A stretch of DNA of 64,000 bases from Pseudomonadota bacterium (GCA_023457435.1 JAEWLS010000045.1:1-64000); one strand, 5' to 3'. Positions 8,639 to 17,044 are shown, numbered from the stretch's first letter. Translations and numbers: made by a program. Notes: a model not told the origin generated them from the letters alone.

Positions 8639-9454
8639 ATGCCTTGGTGGGTAAAACCTTGGCTCTGCTTTTCGGTCCTCGGTTTGGGGATAGTCCTCAA
8701 TATCCGGCCGGTCGCGCAGATTCTGGAGGCTGCGCTTCGGCAAGAGCTCACGGGGCCAGTTGCGGCGCTTATTGGTGCTGCTCTAGGTTTCAGCGGCGTC
8801 ATACTCACCACCTGGGCCGGCTTCCGTAATCTGGTCGCATCGAATGAGGCTCAAGCTAGGCGAGAGCGAGAGTCGCGGGAGGCGCAAGCAGCACGCGACC
8901 GAGAGGCTCGCGCTGAACAAGCCCTACTAGCTGAACAAGTAAGGCGGGAAGACCGTGATTACGAACGTAGGATCCTTGCTGCGGCCCTGCACGGTGAATT
9001 AATCGGCCTTCTTAACAAGGTTCACGCGAGTACCAGCCTTTACGACATTCAACAGACGATCATGGAGCATCTTGGCAATGATCGAGCGTTCTCGAAAACA
9101 CCCACCCCTTTCAGCCTGCCAACCTATGAGGTCCCTGTTTTCGACGCGAATATAGCCAAGCTTGGCCTGCTCGGCGCTTCCCTCGCTGGGGACGTGGTCC
9201 AGGTCTACGCGATGGCAAAGTCGAAGGGGCCCAGCACGGAGTCCGCAAAAGCATTTCCGGAGCTGGTGTCCAAGTTCTACCGCGGTGTCGTTGAGACCCA
9301 CAAAGTATGGTCCGAAGAAATCGTTCACGTAGGGAGCAGGCTGTCACACGCCCAATTTGGCGGCACAGATCCCGGCACTCTCTACGATCTGCGACAACGA
9401 AAGGAGCGTGAGAAAAAGGATGCGGGATCGAGTCGCGGCGTGCAGGCCGTTTAA
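8639..9454 (+). CDS. Membrane protein with coiled coil, element accessory gene
   Basis: A 271-residue protein not recognised as a known family. Two hydrophobic segments are visible near the N terminus (about residues 3-23 and 40-62), followed by a long charged heptad-rich region (RRERESREAQAARDREARAE, about residues 73-105) likely to be a coiled coil. The rest is a predicted helical cytoplasmic domain. This layout is common for membrane-anchored phage-exclusion or host-modifying proteins carried by prophages, but nothing in the sequence proves such a role. Its codon use looks less GC-rich than that of the backbone. Confidence 0.65.
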   Translation: MPWWVKPWLCFSVLGLGIVLNIRPVAQILEAALRQELTGPVAALIGAALGFSGVILTTWAGFRNLVASNEAQARRERESREAQAARDREARAEQALLAEQVRREDRDYERRILAAALHGELIGLLNKVHASTSLYDIQQTIMEHLGNDRAFSKTPTPFSLPTYEVPVFDANIAKLGLLGASLAGDVVQVYAMAKSKGPSTESAKAFPELVSKFYRGVVETHKVWSEEIVHVGSRLSHAQFGGTDPGTLYDLRQRKEREKKDAGSSRGVQAV

Positions 9455-9457
9455 AAA

Positions 9458-9676
9458 TTAATCGTCGACCGTGCCGTCCCCTACACGAGTCGGCTGCTCG
9501 CCATCCAGAAAGCCGGCTTGGCCGACGAGCTTCTTTGCCAAAGCGCGCATCTCGCGCGGCAGCAGCCGCACTGAAACCGTAATGCCGTCCTCGCCGGCAA
9601 CCTTGATCCCGCCTTTGTAGAGCACCCAGACGCGCGGCACGCGCGTTGGAGCTGCTTCGGCCGTTGTCTCTGTCAT
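9458..9676 (-). CDS. Small element protein (recurrent beta-helix layout), 72 residues
   Basis: Unknown protein: a short beta-type section (VWVLYKGGIKVAGEDGITVSV) followed by a helix with the pattern LLPREMRALAKKLVGQAG. The same layout recurs in three or four other small proteins of this element. Its ATG overlaps the stop of the connector-like gene (9673-9676), so it is translated with the capsid block. Function unknown. Confidence 0.6.
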   Translation of the reverse strand: MTETTAEAAPTRVPRVWVLYKGGIKVAGEDGITVSVRLLPREMRALAKKLVGQAGFLDGEQPTRVGDGTVDD

Positions 9677-10071
9677 GGGGCCGCCCCTACGGCCGCGAGA
9701 TGCAGCACCAGACGCGATTGGCCGTCCCGCCGCACCGACGTCACCGTGAAGTCGCCATGCCCTTCCACGGCGATGCGGAAGCCCTGCCGCGGCTCGTACG
9801 GCAGCAAGGCGCGATCGACGCTCAGGACCGGCTGGCCGGCTCCCACGAGCGTCCGGAAGTCGTTTCCGCGGCGATCTCGATTGCCGAGCTCGAGGGGATT
9901 GTCGGCGTCGACCAGGTCGAACACGCCGCGCCCCTCGATAGTGGGTTGCTCCCCGCTCGGCTTCGAGCGGCCGTTCGGGCTGCGCTCGGCCGGCGACAGG
10001 ACAAAGGCGACCGCGTGAACGCGGTCGACGGCGCTGGAGGCAATGCGGTCAAGGCGGTCGAAAATAGCCAT
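9673..10071 (-). CDS. Head-tail connector-like phage protein
   Basis: A 132-residue protein starting MAIFDRLDRIASSAVDRVHA at an ATG (10069-10071) with GGAG upstream; a longer frame to 10104 looks spurious. It has an N-terminal helix and then a beta-rich body ending GDFTVTSVRRDGQSRLVLHL. This arrangement, and its place directly downstream of the capsid gene, suggest a head-tail joining or tail-attachment protein of the FII type. That family call is tentative. It would sit at the portal vertex between head and tail, although no portal gene is in the element. Confidence 0.55.
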   Translation of the reverse strand: MAIFDRLDRIASSAVDRVHAVAFVLSPAERSPNGRSKPSGEQPTIEGRGVFDLVDADNPLELGNRDRRGNDFRTLVGAGQPVLSVDRALLPYEPRQGFRIAVEGHGDFTVTSVRRDGQSRLVLHLAAVGAAP

Positions 10072-10219
10072 GCGGATCTCCGAAGAGAGGAAGGCGCACC
10101 ACACCCGCGCAGGGAGACGCGGCCGGGCGGTGCGCTTGTCAGTGGGCCCTTACTTCCCACTGACGCCCGGAACCGGCGGCGCCGAAGGATCACGCCGCCG
10201 ATCAGAGGAAAGGCTCGCG

Positions 10220-12103
10220 TCAGGCACCTGGATTAAAGTACGCCGCCCGGTAGTCGTAGACGCCGGCGCCGAAGTCCATGACGGCGCGCCACTCCGTGCC
10301 GCGAACGTTCCAACCCTCGCGGCTCTCAATTCGAGGACCCTCCGGGTATCCCTCGAGGTAGCCGTGCACAAAGGCCGGCTTGCTTCCGAAGAGCCACCAG
10401 CCTGTACCGTCGTAGCGATCTTCAATCGCGAGCCTTAGCTTACCGCTGTAGGGGTTCACATCAGCAGTGGTCGCCGCTGCAATCTCCGCAAGGAACTTCC
10501 GAGCTTCGGTCACTCGCTTTGGCCCGACAAGAAGTGTGGCAGGCGACATACCCGCACGGCCGGCAACGCCGCTGACGTTCTTCTGAAGCCGCATAGCCTC
10601 CTCGGCCGCGCCGACTGTCGTGACGCCGATTGCGCCGCCGCTCGCTGCCTTGTTGCCGTGGTCGGCATGGAAGAAGCTCTTGCCGTCTCGCGTCTTACGC
10701 CCACCAAAACTGTTCTCGGCAAGCAGTGTGAAAAGCTCGTCGCCGACACGGTTCGTGCCAGCGTCTACGAAGCTGTTTATGGCATCCTCGAGTACGCTCA
10801 AATCGTCATTGACCAGCGCCTCAAAGCTGAAAGCGATCATTCGACCCCAGCCCCGAATCCTGAACACCTCAGACTCCAGCGATAGCGTGCCAGATTCAAC
10901 TTCGCCGTGTTCGTTGAGCGGAAGTAGGTCGGGCGCTTCACCGGGGCGCACAAACGTGGTTGGGCGGAAATCCTTCTGATTCCGCTTCCGCGAGAACTGC
11001 AACAGCACCGAAGGCTGCGCTTCGAAACGCTCGATCGCGGCTCGCTGGACGCCTTCTGTCAGCAAGAGCGGGAAGTCAGACGTCGTGTGATAGGCTCGAG
11101 CCGCAAAGGTGGGCTGCGCGCCCGTCAGCATGCGAGCTATGTCGCGATCACTGACGCCGCGGAGCTCGGCGCCGCCGGCCTCGAGCACCGCGCGGCCGAT
11201 CTCGAGTACGGAGCGGCCGACGAACTCGGTCGGCGCATCCGCCTTTGGCTTGGCTCCCAACAGCGCGGCTAGGCCAGTGACAGCTTGTTCACGAACGTTC
11301 TCGCGTCTGTCTTCGCGACCGTAGATTTCAGCCATATCCCAGTGATTGCGGGTCTGGGGACGGCGTTCATAGCGCTGGTAATGCTCCTCAAGCGCGAGCT
11401 CGCGAAACTCCTCAATCGACAGGCCCCGCTTCACGCCGCGGCGAATAAGCTTCGGGTCGAGATTCAGGCGGCTGCCATATGCATGGATGCGCGTCACACG
11501 CTCTTCTTCGGCGCGTTCCATGCGCTCTGCAGCGCCTTCTCGCTCCTCGATTTCGTCGTCGTCGTCGCGCTCGAGCACGGCGGCCGCGGTCTTGGACTTG
11601 GACATGGGGTTACTCCTGACATAGGCGCCGGCGTCGGCGGGGATGGACACGGCGCTCACCTCGAGCACCTTGATTGTCTTGGCGGTGCGGATTTCAGGGC
11701 CATCACCATCGCCCTCGTCTCGTTGCCAGCGCGGGACCGAGTACCCGAAGCTGACCGGCACACCGATCCCGTCCTCAAGATCCCGCACAAGTGCGTCGGC
11801 GGCCGATTTTCGCGACAGTTTGACCTTCGCCCGGACGTCCTTGGGGCCGACTGTGATGGACAGAACGCGACCGATCTTGGCGCCGGGCGTGTAGGCATCA
11901 TGGCTGAGCAAGAACGCCATGCCGCCGGGGGCGGCAACCCGTGAAAGATCCCAGTCGGCAGGCTCGCGAGATAGGCGCTCGATATGGCCGTATCTCTGCA
12001 CGTCGGCGAAGGTCGACACGACTACGTCGAGGGTGCGGGTCTCCGCGTCCCAGCTGGTTCGCTTCGCCGGCGCGCGGCGCGTGAGCAGCTCGAGGTCAGC
12101 CAT
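10220..12103 (-). CDS. Prohead protease fused to major capsid protein
   Basis: A 627-residue fusion. Residues about 20-165 resemble the HK97-type prohead serine protease (S78): candidate histidine H68 in LLSHD, candidate serine S118 in VPVSFGYS, and the EVSAVSIPAD strand near 149-157. A charged scaffold-like linker (DDDDEIEEREGAAERMERAE) follows. From about residue 320 onward it resembles a Mu gpT-like major head protein (FSFEALVNDDLSVLEDAI, LLVGPKRVTEARKFL). Such fusions are known in phages: the protease frees itself and trims the shell protein. The ATG at 12101-12103 has GGAAGG upstream and overlaps the end of the preceding 80-residue gene. Confidence 0.88.
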   Translation of the reverse strand: MADLELLTRRAPAKRTSWDAETRTLDVVVSTFADVQRYGHIERLSREPADWDLSRVAAPGGMAFLLSHDAYTPGAKIGRVLSITVGPKDVRAKVKLSRKSAADALVRDLEDGIGVPVSFGYSVPRWQRDEGDGDGPEIRTAKTIKVLEVSAVSIPADAGAYVRSNPMSKSKTAAAVLERDDDDEIEEREGAAERMERAEEERVTRIHAYGSRLNLDPKLIRRGVKRGLSIEEFRELALEEHYQRYERRPQTRNHWDMAEIYGREDRRENVREQAVTGLAALLGAKPKADAPTEFVGRSVLEIGRAVLEAGGAELRGVSDRDIARMLTGAQPTFAARAYHTTSDFPLLLTEGVQRAAIERFEAQPSVLLQFSRKRNQKDFRPTTFVRPGEAPDLLPLNEHGEVESGTLSLESEVFRIRGWGRMIAFSFEALVNDDLSVLEDAINSFVDAGTNRVGDELFTLLAENSFGGRKTRDGKSFFHADHGNKAASGGAIGVTTVGAAEEAMRLQKNVSGVAGRAGMSPATLLVGPKRVTEARKFLAEIAAATTADVNPYSGKLRLAIEDRYDGTGWWLFGSKPAFVHGYLEGYPEGPRIESREGWNVRGTEWRAVMDFGAGVYDYRAAYFNPGA

Positions 12104-12338
12104 GGCGCGCTGCCTTCCGACGCTCATGGCGGTTCATCTCGGCATTGTTCGCCGCAATCTTCGCTTTCATGCGCGCGTTCTGAGCGATGAGGTATTCTCC
12201 GTGTCTGGCAAAGCGGTCAGCGATGTGCTGCGCTCTTGCCTGGGTCAGCACCGCTTCGATCGTGGTCCCGCCCGCGGTGAGCCTGATAGTCAGCTCCCGG
12301 CCGCGCCGGCCCATCGCAAACTCGTCGGCGATCAACAT
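12096..12338 (-). CDS. Small element protein, 80 residues
   Basis: Unknown basic protein. It has a short beta pair (LTIRLTAGGTTIEAVL), a helix (AQHIADRFARHGEYL) and a basic end (NRHERRKAARHG). It overlaps the gene before it by 7 bp and the capsid start by 8 bp, so it is translationally coupled to both. The end could bind nucleic acid or the capsid interior; that is a guess. A distant member of the same small-protein layout as its neighbours. Confidence 0.6.
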   Translation of the reverse strand: MLIADEFAMGRRGRELTIRLTAGGTTIEAVLTQARAQHIADRFARHGEYLIAQNARMKAKIAANNAEMNRHERRKAARHG

Positions 12339-12562
12339 TGCTTCTGACTCGAGGGTTCCGGGCCGAATTTCCCAATTAGCGGATCGTCTTCGCCATCGTT
12401 TCGTTCGGCCGCGACAAGCAGATGCAACGCCAAACGACGCTTAACCTGGGCAGACATCTGGAGGATGCGTGACTGGCCTCCGCTATAGGTCATTTCGATC
12501 CCGTCGTTCACGACGGTCATATGTTCGAAGATCAGCACCTTCGGGACCTTTGCGCGAGGCAT
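12332..12562 (-). CDS. Small element protein (recurrent beta-helix layout), 76 residues
   Basis: Unknown protein with a beta section (VLIFEHMTVVNDGIEMTY) and a helix RRLALHLLVAAERNDGEDD. The helix closely resembles RKLALQLLLAADHAEGIES in the next gene upstream, so the two are probable paralogues. Its ATG directly follows the TAG of that gene. Function unknown. Confidence 0.62.
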   Translation of the reverse strand: MPRAKVPKVLIFEHMTVVNDGIEMTYSGGQSRILQMSAQVKRRLALHLLVAAERNDGEDDPLIGKFGPEPSSQKQC

Positions 12563-12790
12563 CTATGCAGACCCCTTCGCCTCGAGCGCGTCGGCAAGGA
12601 ACTGCGCCTCCAGCGGCGACTCAATTCCTTCGGCGTGATCGGCCGCGAGAAGGAGCTGCAAGGCCAGCTTCCGCATGTCGTTCGCGGTCAGCTGGATCAT
12701 CACGAAACCACCGCCACCGACGCCGACATGAAGCGTGTCGCCGACCATCGCGAGGCCGTTTTTCGCCGGATCAATCCCCAACGGTCGCAT
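12563..12790 (-). CDS. Small element protein (recurrent beta-helix layout), 75 residues
   Basis: Unknown protein with a glycine-rich beta section (TLHVGVGGGGFVMIQL) and a helix (MRKLALQLLLAADHAEG). Probable paralogue of the adjacent 76-residue protein. It overlaps the 162-residue gene upstream by 20 bp, a strong sign of coupled translation. Function unknown. Confidence 0.62.
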   Translation of the reverse strand: MRPLGIDPAKNGLAMVGDTLHVGVGGGGFVMIQLTANDMRKLALQLLLAADHAEGIESPLEAQFLADALEAKGSA

Positions 12791-13259
12791 CCTTCTGCTT
12801 GGCGCGCTGATGTTCCAGGAGGCGGCGGAAGGCGGTCAGCAGCATGGCGCTCAGGTTGAAGACCGCCAAACCCATTTCGTCGTCGCGATGGGGGACCATC
12901 ACGCTGATGAATTCGTCGGCGTCGTTTGTGATGCTGATCGCCTGATCTCCGCTCAGCTGGGCAACCAGGAAGTACGGGCGATCCGGCATCGTTTCGGACG
13001 AAACGAGGATGTCCTCGAGCAGCGGCCGCGCAGCGCTCGCCATGCGAAGCGCGAGCGGGGACGGTAGGCCTTCGCCGAACTTGGTCGCGAACATCACTGT
13101 GATGACGTCGAGCGTAGTCCAGCGACGTTTTGCGCCTGCCTTTGGGCTTTCCGTCACCGGAAGGCGGGCAGCGAGCCAATTCAGCGTCGGGCGTGGAATG
13201 CCGGCAAGAGCTTGAACTACTACCGGCGAAATCGACTCTTCGCTCCGCTCTTCGATCAC
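12771..13259 (-). CDS. Hypothetical protein with possible N-terminal HTH, 162 residues
   Basis: First gene of the leftward capsid block. Residues about 12-60 (ALAGIPRPTLNWLAARLPV, then KRRWTTLDVITVMFATKFG) read like a MerR-type helix-turn-helix that ends in the usual (R/K)-x-W-T-x-x-D-V pattern. The C-terminal part (AISITNDADEFISVMV, then AMLLTAFRRLLEHQR) repeats the beta-helix layout of the small genes downstream. It may regulate the divergent tape measure gene 82 bp away, or simply be a larger member of the small family. Neither role is proven. Confidence 0.6.
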   Translation of the reverse strand: MIEERSEESISPVVVQALAGIPRPTLNWLAARLPVTESPKAGAKRRWTTLDVITVMFATKFGEGLPSPLALRMASAARPLLEDILVSSETMPDRPYFLVAQLSGDQAISITNDADEFISVMVPHRDDEMGLAVFNLSAMLLTAFRRLLEHQRAKQKDATVGD

Positions 13260-13341
13260 CGAACAAAACCTGCTAATGTGATATCAGGAATTGCTATGTC
13301 GCATGCGAACGTGCGGCGCGTCAAGGCGAAGGAGTCCGGAA

Positions 13342-15858
13342 ATGGCAGGTAGCAAGGAAGCACGGCTGGTTATGAGCCTTGTCGACCACGTCTCCGGACC
13401 TGGTCGGGCTATAACCGCAGCGCTGGCAGCCATGGAGCGACAGATGCGCTCCATCCGGACCATGACCGCCGGGCTGGGCGGAATCGGCGGCGGCTTTCTT
13501 GCCTATGAGGGACTGCGAAAAAGCCTGGAATTCACTGTCGGCGAAGGCCTCAAGTTCGAGGAGTCGATGGCGAATATTCGCAAGGTCATGGAGATCAACC
13601 AGGAGCAGGCCGACAACCTGTCCCGCAGCATCCGCGATATGACCAAGAGCATACCGCTCCGTGCCACGGAGATCGCGGAGATCTACGAGGCGGCGGGTCA
13701 GGCAAACGTCCCGCTCGAGGAACAGCGCGAGTTCTCGGAAATCGTGGCCCAGGTTGCGACCGCTTGGGATGCCACCACAGAAAGCGCGGGCCAGGCGCTT
13801 GCTGAAATTAAATCTCAGCTGCAACTCACAGTCGGCGGCGTTCGGGATTTTGCCGATGCGCTCAACCACCTGAGCAACGAGACAGCGGCACGCACTCCCG
13901 ATCTTGTCGAATATTCCAAGCGGGTAGCAGCGACCGGCGAGATGTACGGGTTTTCGGCAGAGCAGAGCCTTGCCTTTGGCTCGGCGATGATCTCCGGCGG
14001 CGCCGAAGCAGAAGTCAGCGCCACCAGCTTCCGAAACATGGGTAAAGCGCTGTCGGCCGGCACTCGCGCCACGAAGTCGCAGCGCGAGGCTTTCAAGCGC
14101 CTAGGTCTGTCGTCGGTCAAAACCGCCAAGGCGATGCAGAAAAACGCCGTCGCGACGACCCTCGACGTCATCGATCGGATTCAAGATCTTCCTGAATGGG
14201 AACAGATGTCTCTCGCGACTGCGCTTTTTGGCGACGAAGCGCGAGCTCTCATGCCGCTGATCCGTAACAGTTCCGAGCTGCGTCGGCAGCTCGGTCTCGT
14301 CTCCGATCGCACAAAGTACGCCGGGAGCGCGCTTCGCGAGTTTATTGCGAGATCTCAGACGACCGGGAACGTGCTCAAGCTCCTGCGCAACCGCTTTGCG
14401 GAGGTCGGACGCAGCATCGGCGACAAGTGGCTTCCGACTATCAAGGAGGGCGCGCTAGAACTTTCCGACGCGCTGGACTCCCTCGGCGATCGCGCCGGTG
14501 TTCTGTCGCAGATCGGCGCTGCCTTCTCAGGGATGGCGAAGGGAGCCGGCGTATCGCTCGACATCCGCGAGTCGGTCGCGGCCGTGTCCGACCTTCTGCT
14601 GGGTCCAGTAGACCCGCTGGCAGGCGACCGACTTGGCGAAATCTTTGCGCGGTTCGAGGAGTTCGGCCGGCAAGCCCGCGAGTTCGCTGCGGCAGTTCGC
14701 GAAAGCGAAACAGTGATCGGGATGATCGAAGGCATGGCGTCGGCGTCCCGCAATATCGCTGTCGCTGTAGACACAGCTAACAAGGCGATCGCCGCAGCGT
14801 GGGCAGAGATGCAGCCCGTGTTCGAACAAATCGACCAGGCCATAGGCGGCGATCTTGGTTCGATACTCGGTCAGGCAGTTACCTGGGGCGCCAGCCTGAC
14901 CGTCGCGGCGGCCGGAATTTCGATCATGGCTGCATCGGTTCGCAGCCTCGCCGGCGCGCTGCTGACGCTATCCGGCGCCAAGGCGGGCGCGAGCATCATC
15001 GGCTCACTGGCGGGCCTAGGCGGCGTCGGCAAAGGCGGCAAGGGCCTGCCGGTGGGCAAGGGCGGCGGAAAGATCGGCGGCCTGCTTGGGCTCGTGCCGC
15101 AAGCGGCGCTGCTTGCTGCCGGGATGTACGCGCTGAAAGACGTCGACGGCGTGTCGACGCCACCCGAAGCTCGGCAAAACGATATTGTCGATTGGGCAGC
15201 GCGCCGCCGCGCGATCGCGGCCGCTGACGCTCGCAGGCAGAAGGACGATGATGCCGGGCCCGCGCCCACCGTCAGTCGCTTCGATCGCGATGCGGCCGCG
15301 GCTCGAGCCGCGGGCTTCGAGGCAGAGCCGACCATAAATTTCGAGGCGTTGCGCGAGTTTGAGCGCAGCGCTGTGGAGACCGGGCGACTGGCTCAAGAAG
15401 CCCTCGAGATTAACGCGCTGCCGATCGTCGACACTTCCTCGCTGGACCGCGCGATTGCGAAGGCCAGCACGTTCCAGAGCATGCTCGCTGGCATGAGCCG
15501 GGCTATTGGTGGCGGTGTGGCGTCTCCAGCACCGGCGACGGGCCCAAAGTTCGGCGGCCCTCGCGCCGACGGCGGGCCTGTTTCTCGGGGAATGGCCTAT
15601 CTCGTCGGCGAGCAAGGTCCTGAGATATTCGCGCCGGGATCGAGTGGATCGATTGTCCCAAACCATGTGCTCGAAGGGGCGACCGGCGCCGCCGGCGGTG
15701 GGACCACGGTTCATATCAAGATGAACATCACTGGTCACGGCGACGCCCGGGAGATCGCGAAGCAGGTTGTCGCGGAGTACCACAAGGCGATGGATAAGGC
15801 GCTTTCACGATCGCGCCAGATCGCGCTTGACGGACGGCAGTGTTACGAATGGGGGTAG
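13342..15858 (+). CDS. Phage tail tape measure protein
   Basis: An 838-residue tape measure protein of the TP901 type, the ruler for tail length and a guide for DNA entry. The N-terminal region carries the family core (GLKFEESMANIRKVMEI, AEIYEAAGQANVPLEEQREF, FGSAMISGGAEAEVSATSF). A Gly- and Ala-rich hydrophobic stretch lies near residues 550-600. The end has the typical ADGGPVSRGMAYLVGEQGPE. The ATG at 13342 has GGAG upstream; the frame from 13291 is too long. It is the only tail gene in the element and is opposite in strand to the capsid genes. Confidence 0.9.
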   Translation: MAGSKEARLVMSLVDHVSGPGRAITAALAAMERQMRSIRTMTAGLGGIGGGFLAYEGLRKSLEFTVGEGLKFEESMANIRKVMEINQEQADNLSRSIRDMTKSIPLRATEIAEIYEAAGQANVPLEEQREFSEIVAQVATAWDATTESAGQALAEIKSQLQLTVGGVRDFADALNHLSNETAARTPDLVEYSKRVAATGEMYGFSAEQSLAFGSAMISGGAEAEVSATSFRNMGKALSAGTRATKSQREAFKRLGLSSVKTAKAMQKNAVATTLDVIDRIQDLPEWEQMSLATALFGDEARALMPLIRNSSELRRQLGLVSDRTKYAGSALREFIARSQTTGNVLKLLRNRFAEVGRSIGDKWLPTIKEGALELSDALDSLGDRAGVLSQIGAAFSGMAKGAGVSLDIRESVAAVSDLLLGPVDPLAGDRLGEIFARFEEFGRQAREFAAAVRESETVIGMIEGMASASRNIAVAVDTANKAIAAAWAEMQPVFEQIDQAIGGDLGSILGQAVTWGASLTVAAAGISIMAASVRSLAGALLTLSGAKAGASIIGSLAGLGGVGKGGKGLPVGKGGGKIGGLLGLVPQAALLAAGMYALKDVDGVSTPPEARQNDIVDWAARRRAIAAADARRQKDDDAGPAPTVSRFDRDAAAARAAGFEAEPTINFEALREFERSAVETGRLAQEALEINALPIVDTSSLDRAIAKASTFQSMLAGMSRAIGGGVASPAPATGPKFGGPRADGGPVSRGMAYLVGEQGPEIFAPGSSGSIVPNHVLEGATGAAGGGTTVHIKMNITGHGDAREIAKQVVAEYHKAMDKALSRSRQIALDGRQCYEWG

Positions 15859-15885
15859 GCCGGGCGCGAGCCCGGGCCCTACTTG

Positions 15886-16314
15886 TCACGCCGCCTGGGG
15901 CTCGAGTTCCGCAGCGGCATCTGCCGCAACCTTCGCGAGTTCGCTCCACCAACCGTGTGCTGCTAGCTCCCAGCAAAGGGCATCCGCTTTCGACTCGAGC
16001 TCGAGGCGGTTGGCGGGGCTGCGCTGCTGCAATTCGGCAATGATCGCCTCGCGCTGCGCGTCAAGCCATGCGACGATTACGTCCATCTTCTCACCTGCAG
16101 ACGTCGGGTCTGAGAGGCCGATAAGCTGTTTCGACGGACGCACGAACACACCGCGCTCCGCCACGTCGCGAATGTGATCGGCCAACTTTTCGACCTGCCG
16201 AGCTAGCCCGGCAAGCTGTGAGATGGAGAACTCCGCCAGATCAATCGGCGCGAGGATGAACGGTGCGGCTGCGGGCACAGCTTGGCCGGCCGCCGGAGTC
16301 GATGAGCTCGGCAT
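15886..16314 (-). CDS. Hypothetical protein, 142 residues
   Basis: Not recognised. Mostly helical: a Pro/Ala-rich start, then helices such as QLAGLARQVEKLADHIRDVA and LDAQREAIIAELQQRS, without membrane segments. It is divergent from the XRE regulator; the two operator palindromes at 16338-16389 lie between their starts and would control both. It could be an antirepressor or a partner of the regulator by position, but there is no sequence proof. Confidence 0.58.
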   Translation of the reverse strand: MPSSSTPAAGQAVPAAAPFILAPIDLAEFSISQLAGLARQVEKLADHIRDVAERGVFVRPSKQLIGLSDPTSAGEKMDVIVAWLDAQREAIIAELQQRSPANRLELESKADALCWELAAHGWWSELAKVAADAAAELEPQAA

Positions 16315-16337
16315 TGATTCTCTCTCAGGCTGCTTTT

Positions 16338-16389
16338 AATAGAATTTCTATTATTCCCTGAGACAACAGCGGTCAATAGAAATTCTATC
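16338..16389. promoter_or_regulatory. Two palindromic operators between divergent genes
   Basis: AATAGAATTTCTATT (16338-16352) is a perfect 15-bp palindrome. AATAGAAATTCTATC (16375-16389) is the same site with one outer mismatch. Centres are 37 bp apart. They flank the XRE gene start and fit binding by its dimeric product, with autoregulation. Confidence 0.75.
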
Positions 16390-16405
16390 AAATTGGAGCG
16401 TCTGC

Positions 16406-16648
16406 GTGATCTCTGTTCGCCAGGTAAAGGCCGCAAGGGCGCTGCTTGATTGGAGCCAAGCCGATCTCGCGAAGGCGTCCGAAGTTTCAGAGCCGACGAT
16501 TGCGCGTCTGGAATCAGCGGACGGACCACTTGGCGGGCGCACCGACACGGGCGAGAAGATAGTCGCCGCGCTCGAGAAGGCGGGCGCGATCTTCATTGCG
16601 GAAAATGGTGACGGGCCGGGAGTGCGGCTGCGGAAATCAACGCGGTGA
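16406..16648 (+). CDS. XRE-type helix-turn-helix regulator
   Basis: An 80-residue Cro/CI-like DNA-binding protein: QVKAARALLDWSQADLAKAS, then a recognition helix region VSEPTIARLES, and a short beta tail (GAIFIAENGDGPGVRL). This compact form is frequent in rhizobial elements. It starts at GTG 16406, 17 bp after the second operator, and its stop overlaps the next start (GTGA at 16645-16648). It probably represses its own promoter and the divergent 142-residue gene. Confidence 0.85.
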   Translation: MISVRQVKAARALLDWSQADLAKASEVSEPTIARLESADGPLGGRTDTGEKIVAALEKAGAIFIAENGDGPGVRLRKSTR

Positions 16649-16902
16649 GCCGGCGCAAACTAGTCGCCCTGGTACCGCGCGGCCTGTGCCGCGACGAGGC
16701 CGCCGCCTACCTCGGAATCGGCACCACGCTGTTCGACGACTTGGTGAAGGAAGGTCTGATGCCAGCGGCGAAGAAGCTGAAAGGAGCCTCGCGCTGGGAC
16801 CGCCTCGCGATCGATGCCGCTTTTGAGAACTTGCCGACCGCCAGCTCAGTAAGGCGTCGAGACAACCACGCCGACGACATATGGAGCCGTGTTCGGGCGT
16901 AA
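16645..16902 (+). CDS. AlpA/MerR-like helix-turn-helix protein
   Basis: An 85-residue DNA-binding protein: LCRDEAAAYLGIGTTLFDDLVKEGLMPAAKKLKGASRW is cut here as two stretches, a helix-turn-helix (CRDEAAAYLGIGTTLFDDLV) followed by a wing. This is the AlpA/excisionase type. It starts with GTG overlapping the XRE stop by 4 bp, so it is co-expressed with it. It may act as a second regulator or as a recombination directionality factor. A better Xis candidate lies at 17893. Confidence 0.75.
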   Translation: MSRRKLVALVPRGLCRDEAAAYLGIGTTLFDDLVKEGLMPAAKKLKGASRWDRLAIDAAFENLPTASSVRRRDNHADDIWSRVRA

Positions 16903-17044
16903 GCCGACGACTGTGCGCGCTGACGCACAAGCGAATAAGCCGAAAGGGGAAATGCGAACTTTCTCGTGCAAAAAACGCAGAAAGATCGGGCTGCGGCCCC
17001 CCCGCGGTACCCCCCGCACGACAGCAAGGACCCGACTAGGGGGG

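Noticed and set aside
13291..13341. Tape measure start at 13291
   Set aside because: The added 17 residues are Cys/Arg-rich and unlike tape measure N termini; ATG 13342 has GGAG at proper spacing.
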